In this document: positions 6,456 through 13,416 of the stretch, in pieces
Numbering within the stretch: the stretch's first letter is position 1
How the letters are laid out: the number at the start of each line of letters is the position of its first letter
From: an uncultured Paracoccus sp.
GTDB lineage: Bacteria > Pseudomonadota > Alphaproteobacteria > Rhodobacterales > Rhodobacteraceae
Direction: 5' to 3'
Length of the DNA: 14,944 nucleotides
NCBI RefSeq assembly: GCF_946221145.1
Contig: NZ_CAMIOH010000073.1
Coordinates: 1 to 14,944, forward strand
The notes under the pieces: model-generated
Database searches by the model: none
Told to the model about the DNA's origin: nothing
Seen by the model: only the letters and a program-made list of their open reading frames with translations
Translations under genes and position numbers: made by a program

Positions 6456-7910
6456 ATGACCATCGCCATGCCGGCGCCCGATCCGCGCATCCTTGCGCGC
6501 GGGCCGCAGATCGTCGCGGCGCTGCGGGCGGTGCTGCCGCCCGATGCCGTGATCGACGATCCGCGGGAAACCCGCGCCTATGAATGCGATGCGCTGACCG
6601 CCTATCGCTGTCCGCCGCTGGCCGTGGTGCTGCCCCGAACGACCGCCGAGGTCGCGGCGGTGATGCGGGTTTGCAGCGACATGGGCGTGCCGGTGGTGCC
6701 GCGCGGCGCGGGGACATCGCTGGCCGGGGGCGCGCTGCCCACCGCCGATTGCGTGATCCTGGGCACCATGCGGCTGCGCGACGTGTTGCAGATCGACACC
6801 GCCAACCGATACATCCGCGTCCAGACCGGCGTCACCAACCTGTCGGTCAGCGCCGAACTGGAACCGCACGGGTTCTTTTACGCGCCCGACCCGTCCTCGC
6901 AACTGGCCTGCACCATCGCGGGCAATATCGCGATGAATTCCGGCGGCGCGCATTGCCTGAAATACGGCGTCACCACCAACAACCTGCTGGGCGCCACCGT
7001 GGTGCTGACCACGGGCGACATCGTTGAACTGGGCGGCCCGGAAGCGGGGCCGCAGGGGCTGGACCTGCTGGGCGTGTTGTGCGGATCGGAAGGCCAGCTT
7101 GGCGTCGTGACCGAGGCCGTCCTGCGCATCCTGCCCCGCCCCGAAGGCGCGCGGCCGGTGCTGATCGGATTCGATTCGCCCGAGGTGGCGGGGGATTGCG
7201 TGGCCAGGATCATCCGCTCCGGGGTGTTGCCGGTCGCCATCGAATACATGGACGAGCCCTGCCTGCGCGCGGTCGAAGCCTTTGCCCGTGCCGGATATCC
7301 CGCCTGCCCCGCCGTGCTGATCGTCGAGGTCGAGGGCTCAGCCGCCGAAATCGACGACCAGATTGCCCGGATCCGCGCCATTGCCGATGCGCTGAACCCG
7401 GTGGAATTCCGCGAAAGCCGCAATGCGGACGAGGCGATGGCGATCTGGAAGGGGCGCAAATCGGCCTTTGGCGCGATGGGGCGGCTGGGCGATTACATCT
7501 GCCTGGACGGCACGGTCCCGGTCGGGCAACTGGCCTTTACCCTGCGCCGGATCGGCGAATTGTCGCGCCAGCACGGGCTGGAGGTCGCGAATGTCTTTCA
7601 CGCGGGCGACGGCAACATGCACCCGCTGATCCTGTTCGACGCCAATACCCCCGGCGATCTGGCCCGGGCCGAGGCGTTCGGCGCCGACATCCTGCGGCTC
7701 TGTGTCCAGGTCGGCGGCTGCTTGACGGGCGAACATGGCGTCGGCGTGGAAAAGCGCGACCTGATGGGCGATCAATACGCGCCCGAGGATCTGTCGATCC
7801 AGATGCAGGTCAAGGACGTGTTCGACCCCGGCTGGCTGCTGAACCCCGCCAAGGTCTTTCCGCTGGACGCAAGCGCCGCGCACCGGGGCGCGCATCGGGC
7901 CGTGCAATGA
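6456..7910 (+). CDS. glcD: Glycolate oxidase subunit GlcD (FAD-binding, catalytic)
   Basis: The protein has 484 residues, close to E. coli GlcD (499). It oxidises glycolate to glyoxylate (D-lactate is also a substrate in E. coli) and passes electrons through GlcF to the quinone pool. The PCMH-type FAD domain shows RGAGTSLAGGA (83-93), CTIAGNIAMNSGGAHCLKYG and CGSEGQLGVVTEAVL. The C-terminal FAD-oxidase domain shows HAGDGNMHP (382-390) and GEHGVG (425-430), the conserved catalytic histidine motif, then NPAKVFP. The set of motifs is complete and the chain looks intact. The ATGA overlap with glcE (7907-7910) implies coupled translation. D-lactate or 2-hydroxyglutarate dehydrogenases share this fold, but the following GlcE and GlcF make glycolate oxidase the best call. 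Confidence 0.95.
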   Translation: MTIAMPAPDPRILARGPQIVAALRAVLPPDAVIDDPRETRAYECDALTAYRCPPLAVVLPRTTAEVAAVMRVCSDMGVPVVPRGAGTSLAGGALPTADCVILGTMRLRDVLQIDTANRYIRVQTGVTNLSVSAELEPHGFFYAPDPSSQLACTIAGNIAMNSGGAHCLKYGVTTNNLLGATVVLTTGDIVELGGPEAGPQGLDLLGVLCGSEGQLGVVTEAVLRILPRPEGARPVLIGFDSPEVAGDCVARIIRSGVLPVAIEYMDEPCLRAVEAFARAGYPACPAVLIVEVEGSAAEIDDQIARIRAIADALNPVEFRESRNADEAMAIWKGRKSAFGAMGRLGDYICLDGTVPVGQLAFTLRRIGELSRQHGLEVANVFHAGDGNMHPLILFDANTPGDLARAEAFGADILRLCVQVGGCLTGEHGVGVEKRDLMGDQYAPEDLSIQMQVKDVFDPGWLLNPAKVFPLDASAAHRGAHRAVQ

Positions 7911-9001
7911 CCGGGATCGCGGTTCCGACCCCCGCGACCGAGGCCGAACTGGCCGGGATCGTCGCCGATCACCACGCCCGCCGCGCGCCCCTGCGCATCG
8001 CGGGCGGCGGCACCCGCGTCGAGAACCATGCCCCCGGCACGCCCCTGTCGCTGTCGCGCCTGTCGGGCATCGTGGATTATTCGCCGGCCGAGATGACCCT
8101 GATCGCCCGCCCCGGCACCCCCCTGCCCCAGATTCAGGCGATGCTGGCCGCCGAGGGGCAGGCGCTTGCCTTCGACCCCCCCGACCTGCGCGGCGTCACC
8201 GGCGCCACGGGCACCCCGACGCTGGGCGGCATGGTCGCGGCCAATGCCAGCGGCCCGCGCCGGATGCTGGCCGGGGCCTGCCGCGATCACCTGCTGGGGG
8301 TGCGCTTCGTCGATGGCCGGGGCCGCATCCTGAAGAATGGCGGGCGGGTGATGAAGAACGTCACCGGGCTGGATCTGTCGAAACTGCTGGCGGGATCGCA
8401 TGGCACGCTGGCGATCCTGACCGAAGTGGTGCTGAAGACCCTGCCGCTGCTGCCCGCCCGGACCACGCTGGCCGTCCCCGACACCGATCCGGCCACCGCG
8501 CTGCGGATCTTTACCGCCGCCCTTGCCACCCCGTTCGAGGTCTCGGGCGCGGTCCATATCGGCACCACCACCTTGCTGCGCATCGAGGGGCTGGAGGCTC
8601 AGCTTGCCTATCGCCGCGACCGGCTGCTGGCGCTGCTGGCGGAATGGCGGCCTCAGGACCGGCCTGGGACCGACTGGACGGCGATCCGCGATCTGGCCCA
8701 TGTCGCGGGCGACGGACCCTTGTGGCGGATCCTGTGCAAGCCCACCGACGCCCCGGCGATCTGCGACGGCTTGCGGGCGATGGGCGGCGAAACCGCGCTG
8801 GATTGGGGCGGCGGGCTGATCTGGTATCGGGGTCCGGGCAATCCGCGCGCGCTTGCCCCCCATGCCACGCTGATCCGCCGCGATGGCGCCACCGGCCCGG
8901 CCTTTCCCCCGCAGGCGGGCGCCCTGGCGCGGTTGCAAGAGGGGCTGCGGCGGGCATTTGACCCGGCGGGGATCCTCAACCCCGGACTGATGGAGGGCTG
9001 A
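7907..9001 (+). CDS. glcE: Glycolate oxidase subunit GlcE (FAD-binding)
   Basis: The protein has 364 residues, near the E. coli GlcE length (350). It is a shorter PCMH-type FAD subunit: RAPLRIAGGGTRVENH near the N-terminus, then TPTLGGMVAANASGPRRMLAGACRDHLLGVRF and GGRVMKNVTGLDLSKLLAGSHGTLAILTEV, all hallmarks of GlcE. It lacks the HAGDGN and GEHG motifs of GlcD, as the family does. The C-terminal FDPAGILNPG is the usual ending. It acts with GlcD and GlcF in one complex. The start ATG overlaps the glcD stop, and the tail contains GGAGG (8993-8997), the ribosome site for glcF. Confidence 0.94.
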   Translation: MTGIAVPTPATEAELAGIVADHHARRAPLRIAGGGTRVENHAPGTPLSLSRLSGIVDYSPAEMTLIARPGTPLPQIQAMLAAEGQALAFDPPDLRGVTGATGTPTLGGMVAANASGPRRMLAGACRDHLLGVRFVDGRGRILKNGGRVMKNVTGLDLSKLLAGSHGTLAILTEVVLKTLPLLPARTTLAVPDTDPATALRIFTAALATPFEVSGAVHIGTTTLLRIEGLEAQLAYRRDRLLALLAEWRPQDRPGTDWTAIRDLAHVAGDGPLWRILCKPTDAPAICDGLRAMGGETALDWGGGLIWYRGPGNPRALAPHATLIRRDGATGPAFPPQAGALARLQEGLRRAFDPAGILNPGLMEG

Positions 9002-9002
9002 C

Positions 9003-10304
9003 ATGCAGACGAATTTCACCCCAGCCCAGCTTGCCGATCCGCTGACCGCGCGGTCCAACAACATCCTGCGCAACTGCGTCCACTGCGGCTTCTGCACGGC
9101 GACCTGCCCGACCTACAAGGTGCTGGGCGACGAACTGGACAGCCCGCGCGGGCGCATCTATCTGATCAAGGACATGCTGGAAAACGACCGCCAGCCCGAT
9201 GCCGGGACGGTCCGGCATATCGACCGCTGCCTTGGCTGCCTGTCCTGCATGACCACCTGCCCGTCGGGCGTGGATTACATGCATCTGGTCGATCACGCGC
9301 GGGACTATATCGAACGCCGCTATCGCCGCCCCTGGCCCGACCGGGCGCTGCGCTGGCTGCTGGCCCGGATCCTGCCCTATCCGGGGCGGTTCCGGCTGGC
9401 GCTGCTGGGGGCGCGGCTGGCGCGGCCGTTCCGCCGCCTGATGCCCGATGCGCGGCTGCGGGCGATGCTGGACATGGCGCCGCGCGACATCGCCCCGCCC
9501 AGCCGGAACGACCGCCCGCAGGTCTTTCCCGCGCAAGGCCCGCGCCGCAAGCGGGTGGCGCTGCTGACCGGCTGCGCGCAGCGGGTGCTGAATGCCGATA
9601 TCAACGACGCCACCATCCGCCTGCTGCGCCGCCACGGCTGCGAGGTGGTGATCCCGCGCGGCATCGGCTGCTGCGGCGCGCTGACCCATCACATGGGCCG
9701 CACCGGCGAAAGCCACGCCATGGCCGCCGCCAATATCCGCGCGCTGACGGCGGAAATCGACGGCGACGGGCTGGACGCGGTGGTCATCAATACTTCGGGC
9801 TGCGGGACCACGGTCAAGGATTACGGGCAGATCTTCGCGGGCGACCCGTTGCAGGCCGACGCCACCCGCGTGGCCCGGCTGACCAGGGACATCACCCAGG
9901 TGATGGCCGATCTGGGCCTGCGGGATGCCAGCCACGCGCCCGCCCTGCGCGTCGGCTATCACGCCGCCTGTTCCCTGCAACACGGCCAGCAGATCAAGGC
10001 CACGCCCAAGGACTTGCTGGCGCAGGCGGGGTTCAAGGTGCTGGAACCAAAGGACAGCCATCTGTGCTGCGGATCGGCGGGGACTTACAACCTGATGCAG
10101 CCCGCCATCAGCGCCGAACTGAAATCCCTCAAGGTCGCCACGCTGGAGGCCCTGGCCCCGCAGGTCATCAGCGCCGGCAATATCGGCTGCATGATGCAGA
10201 TCGGAACCGGGACGGGGATTCCGGTGGTCCATACCGCCGAACTGCTGGACTGGGCCACCGGCGGGCCACGCCCCCGCGCGCTGCAAAAGGCAGGCCTGAC
10301 GTGA
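9003..10304 (+). CDS. glcF: Glycolate oxidase iron-sulfur subunit GlcF
   Basis: The protein has 433 residues and carries electrons from GlcD/GlcE towards the membrane quinone. Two ferredoxin-type [4Fe-4S] motifs are seen, C25-C28-C31-C35 (CVHCGFCTATCP) and C76-C79-C82-C86 (CLGCLSCMTTCP). Two CCG domains follow, around TGCAQRVLN...GIGCCGALTHHMG and HAACSLQHGQ...HLCCGSAGTYNLMQP, typical of HdrB/GlpC/GlcF proteins. All key cysteines are present. It starts one base after the glcE stop. No GlcG, malate synthase or glycolate permease gene follows; the next gene, 119 bases downstream, belongs to iron uptake, and I see no convincing terminator in the gap. Confidence 0.95.
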   Translation: MQTNFTPAQLADPLTARSNNILRNCVHCGFCTATCPTYKVLGDELDSPRGRIYLIKDMLENDRQPDAGTVRHIDRCLGCLSCMTTCPSGVDYMHLVDHARDYIERRYRRPWPDRALRWLLARILPYPGRFRLALLGARLARPFRRLMPDARLRAMLDMAPRDIAPPSRNDRPQVFPAQGPRRKRVALLTGCAQRVLNADINDATIRLLRRHGCEVVIPRGIGCCGALTHHMGRTGESHAMAAANIRALTAEIDGDGLDAVVINTSGCGTTVKDYGQIFAGDPLQADATRVARLTRDITQVMADLGLRDASHAPALRVGYHAACSLQHGQQIKATPKDLLAQAGFKVLEPKDSHLCCGSAGTYNLMQPAISAELKSLKVATLEALAPQVISAGNIGCMMQIGTGTGIPVVHTAELLDWATGGPRPRALQKAGLT

Positions 10305-10351
10305 AAATGCCACAGCACAGGTTAATAACGTAGCTTTTTTATCGGATATTC

Positions 10352-10379
10352 TTGACGCCTTGGCTGGCTGGGATAATGC
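10352..10379 (+). promoter_or_regulatory. Candidate promoter and partial Fur-like half-site before the TonB receptor gene
   Basis: TTGACG (10352-10357) is a good -35. GATAAT (10372-10377) is a near-consensus -10 but sits only 14 bases away, while TAATGC (10374) has 16-base spacing with a poorer match. GATAATGCT (10372-10380) matches 8 of 9 bases of one half of the classical Fur box, but the other half is not conserved. Iron control is therefore plausible but not shown. The T-run at 10335-10340 has no stem before it and is not called a terminator. Confidence 0.35.
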
Positions 10380-10423
10380 TCAGCCGAATGTCAGATGCCC
10401 AGCCGCGTTTCCATAGGTGTTCC

Positions 10424-12514
10424 ATGTCCGGCCTGCCCCGTAACCTGTTCCTTGCCAGCGTCAGCGCGCTTGCCCTCGGCTGTCCGGCCTGGGCGCAGGA
10501 TGCCGTCACGACCAGCGACGATTCCGTCTTTGTCCTGGGCGACATCACCCTGACCGTGGATGACGTGGCAGGGTATTTCGCCAATGGCGCGCAGACCACG
10601 AAATCGTCCACGCCGATCTCGGAAATCCAGCAGTCGGTCACGGTCGTGACGAACGAGCAGATCACCCAGCAGGGCGCGCAGAACCTGGGCCAGGCGCTGG
10701 GCTATACGGCGGGCGTCCTGGCCGAGCCGTTCGGCAAGGATCCGCGTTTCGACAGCCCCTATATCCGCGGCTTCAAGGCTGAAAACGCGCAATATGTGAA
10801 CGGCCTGCGCCAGGGCCGCTATTTCGGTGCGATCAAGCAGGAAATCTATGGCCTCCAGCAGATCGAGGTGCTGCGCGGCCCGTCCTCGTCGCTGTATGGT
10901 GCGGGTTCGCCCCTGGGCGTGATCAACATGGTCCAGAAACGCGCGCAGTCCTATGACTTCGGCGAAGCAGGCGTGGGCTTCGACAGCAATGGCAGCGGAC
11001 AGCTGTTCTTTGATGTGAACCGCGCGCCGAATGCCGACCTGGCATGGCGCATCACCGGCATCGGCCGCGACGACAGCACCCAGATCGAGGATCTGACGAA
11101 CAAGGGCGGCTATCTGGCAGGCGCGGTCCGCTGGACCCCGGATGCGGCCACCACCATCGACCTGCTGGCGACCTATACCAATGACGCGCCGATGCCGCCG
11201 ACCGGGGTGCCCTTTGCGCTGACCGGCACCGGCAACGACGACGACCTGCGAGAGCTTTATACCGGCCAGAAGGACTGGGACGACAGCGACCGCACCGCCT
11301 ATACCATCGGCGCCGAGATCAGCCACGAACTGGACAACGGCTGGCGGCTGAGCCAGGGCTTCCGCTATGAAAGCCTGGACTGGGAATACCGCACCACCTA
11401 TGCGACGGCGATCACCGGCCCGACCACCTTCGGGCGCGGGTCCAGCGAACAGCTGGAGGACAGCGACACGATCAGCCTGGATACCCGCCTGACCGGCGAC
11501 ATGGTGACCGGGCAGGCCACGCACAAGCTGCTGTTCGGCGCCGACATCCGCAGATACAAGGCGCAGGAAAGCAGCCAGTTCTTTACCGCAGCCGACATCG
11601 ACTGGCAGAACCCCGACTATGACGTCGATGCACGCACCGCCTTCGGCCCTCCGAATGCCGGGCCGTCCCAGCTGCGGCAGGTGGGCGTCTATGCCCAGGA
11701 CGAGATCGAATACGGCAACTGGCGCGGGTCGCTGGGCCTGCGTTACGATTGGGTCAAGCAGACCGGCGAACGCTATGGCAGCGTGTCGGAATTCAAGGAA
11801 AACAAGGTCACCGGCCGTGCGGGCCTGGCCTATGTCCTGGCGAACGGCGCGGTGCCCTATGTCACCTATTCGACCTCGTTCGATCCGCAGGCCGGCCTGG
11901 ACATCGACGACAACGCCCTGCGCCCGACCGAAGGCGAACAGTGGGAGGCCGGGGTCAAGTACAAGCCGCAGTCCTTTGACGGGCTGATCACGCTTGCCGT
12001 CTATGACCTGCGCCAGACCAATGTGAACCGCGCCGTTCCCCGGCCGAATGGCGAACCGGGCAGCGGCATCCGCCAGATCGGCGAGGTCAAGTCCCAGGGG
12101 ATCGAGCTTGAGGCCACGGCCGAGATCGCCGAAGGCTGGAAACTGCGCGGCGGCTATGCCTACAACAAGACGGAACAGCAGGCCCCGGCCACCGATCCGC
12201 TGGACGGCAAGGAACTGGCCGACGCGCCGAACCACCTGGCAAGCCTGTGGATCGACCGCGATTTCGGCAACGGCCTGCGGGTCGGCGGTGGCATCCGCCA
12301 TATCGGCACCCGCTTCATCAACGCGACCAATTCGGCCAAGCTGGACAGCGTGACGCTGGTCGATCTGGGCAGCAGCTATACCCGGGGCAATGTCGAGGCT
12401 TCGGTCAATCTCACCAACCTGACCGACGAGGTCTATGTGGGCGCCTGCGGATTTTCCTATTGCGCCTATGGCGAGGGCCGGACGATCGCGGCATCCGTCA
12501 AGTACACGTGGTGA
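10424..12514 (+). CDS. TonB-dependent ferric-siderophore receptor (FhuA/hydroxamate type)
   Basis: The protein has 696 residues in the outer membrane. A signal peptide (1-25, ending GCPAWAQ) is followed by a possible TonB box near FVLGDITL. The plug domain contains PISEIQQSVTVVTNEQI, ALGYTAGVL, YIRGF and VLRGPSSSLYGAGSPLGVINMVQKR, the signature of siderophore receptors (TIGR01783-like). The 22-strand barrel ends in VNLTNLTDEVYVGACGFSYCAYGEGRTIAASVKYTW, with the terminal aromatic that outer-membrane proteins need. The two cysteines in CGFSYC just before GEGRT are a common feature of ferrichrome/hydroxamate-type receptors. I chose ATG 10424, with AGGTG 4 bases upstream, because it gives a clean signal peptide; ATG 10388 is the alternative. 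It is followed directly by a FhuD-like gene. The exact siderophore is not determinable. Confidence 0.92.
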   Translation: MSGLPRNLFLASVSALALGCPAWAQDAVTTSDDSVFVLGDITLTVDDVAGYFANGAQTTKSSTPISEIQQSVTVVTNEQITQQGAQNLGQALGYTAGVLAEPFGKDPRFDSPYIRGFKAENAQYVNGLRQGRYFGAIKQEIYGLQQIEVLRGPSSSLYGAGSPLGVINMVQKRAQSYDFGEAGVGFDSNGSGQLFFDVNRAPNADLAWRITGIGRDDSTQIEDLTNKGGYLAGAVRWTPDAATTIDLLATYTNDAPMPPTGVPFALTGTGNDDDLRELYTGQKDWDDSDRTAYTIGAEISHELDNGWRLSQGFRYESLDWEYRTTYATAITGPTTFGRGSSEQLEDSDTISLDTRLTGDMVTGQATHKLLFGADIRRYKAQESSQFFTAADIDWQNPDYDVDARTAFGPPNAGPSQLRQVGVYAQDEIEYGNWRGSLGLRYDWVKQTGERYGSVSEFKENKVTGRAGLAYVLANGAVPYVTYSTSFDPQAGLDIDDNALRPTEGEQWEAGVKYKPQSFDGLITLAVYDLRQTNVNRAVPRPNGEPGSGIRQIGEVKSQGIELEATAEIAEGWKLRGGYAYNKTEQQAPATDPLDGKELADAPNHLASLWIDRDFGNGLRVGGGIRHIGTRFINATNSAKLDSVTLVDLGSSYTRGNVEASVNLTNLTDEVYVGACGFSYCAYGEGRTIAASVKYTW

Positions 12515-12528
12515 CCGGCGGGGGCGCC

Positions 12529-13416
12529 ATGCCCTCGCGCCGTGCGATCCTGACCGCCGCCGGGGCCTTCCTGGCGGCGGGTCTGCCTGTTCGGGCGCAG
12601 GAGCACGTCTCGGCCACCCGGCTGGCCGCCATCGACTGGGCGATGCTGGAAACCGCCGTGGCGATCGGCCATATGCCGGTGGCCGCCGCCGAGCTGGTGC
12701 GGTTTCGCGCCGACAACGGCAATCCGGCGATCCCTGACGGCGTGACCGACCTGGGCCTGCGCGGCGCCCCGAATTTCGAATTGCTGCAACTGGTCCGCCC
12801 CGACCTGATCCTGTCGTCCCCCTATTACGAACGCTATGACGCGCGGTTGCGCCAGATCGCGCCCGTCCTGTCGCTGCCGTTCTTCACGCCGGGCGAACCG
12901 CCCTTGCCCAAGGCGATGGCGGCGCTGACGGCGCTGGCGCGGGCCATCGACGATCCGGGCGCCGGGCAGCGGGCGACGGATCGCGCCGAAACCGCGCTGG
13001 ACCGGCTGGCGGCGCGGCTGGCGCCCTTTCGGGACCGGCCGGTGGCGCTGGTCAATATCGGCGACGCGCGGCACATGCGGGTGTTCGGTTTCGACAGCCT
13101 GTTCGGCAGCACGCTGGACCGGCTGGGGCTGCGAAACGCCTGGACGGGCGGCACCGCGTTCAGCTTCATGGCCCCCGTCCCGACCGAGCGTCTGGCCCGG
13201 ATGCCGGATGCGCGGCTGGTCACTGTCGGCGCCCTGCCGCCCGCCGCCGCCCGTGCGCTGGGCCGCAGCGTCTTGTGGCGCGCCCTGCCCCCGGTGGCGG
13301 GCGGGCGGACCTATCTGCTGCCCGACACCAATGCCTTCGGTGCCGTGCCGGCCGCGCTGCGCTTTGCCGCGCTGCTGGCCGATGCGTTCGAGGCAGGGCC
13401 GGGGGCCGCCCTGTGA
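12529..13416 (+). CDS. fhuD: FhuD-like ferric-siderophore periplasmic binding protein, Tat-exported
   Basis: The protein has 295 residues, the usual FhuD length. It begins MPSRRAILTAAGAFLAAG...VRAQ, a twin-arginine (SRRAIL) export signal as in E. coli FhuD. Family features of class III helical-backbone binding proteins are present: TRLAAIDWAMLETAVAIGHMPVAA near the mature N-terminus, DLGLRGAPNFELLQLVRPDLIL, and a C-terminal ALPPVAGGRTYLLPD. It carries ferric siderophore from the receptor to the FhuB permease. A GTG at 12511 overlaps the receptor stop (GTGA) and would add six residues (VTGGGA); ATG 12529 is preferred because it puts the twin-arginine motif at the very N-terminus. The end overlaps fhuB by 4 bases. 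Confidence 0.88.
   Translation: MPSRRAILTAAGAFLAAGLPVRAQEHVSATRLAAIDWAMLETAVAIGHMPVAAAELVRFRADNGNPAIPDGVTDLGLRGAPNFELLQLVRPDLILSSPYYERYDARLRQIAPVLSLPFFTPGEPPLPKAMAALTALARAIDDPGAGQRATDRAETALDRLAARLAPFRDRPVALVNIGDARHMRVFGFDSLFGSTLDRLGLRNAWTGGTAFSFMAPVPTERLARMPDARLVTVGALPPAAARALGRSVLWRALPPVAGGRTYLLPDTNAFGAVPAALRFAALLADAFEAGPGAAL

Noticed and set aside
8976..10313. 445-codon open frame on the minus strand opposite glcF
   Set aside because: Its translation is rich in G, A, R, Q and H with no domain motif, while the plus strand encodes an intact GlcF with all its cysteines. It reflects a lack of stop codons in the antisense of GC-rich genes.
10305..10345. Intrinsic terminator after glcF, suggested by the T-run at 10335-10340
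   Set aside because: No GC-rich stem precedes the T-run; the only dyad is the short GTTA-A-TAAC, which cannot form a terminator hairpin.
10391..12301. 636-codon open frame opposite the TonB receptor gene
   Set aside because: It has no recognisable motifs or start context, and the sense strand encodes a complete receptor; treated as a shadow.
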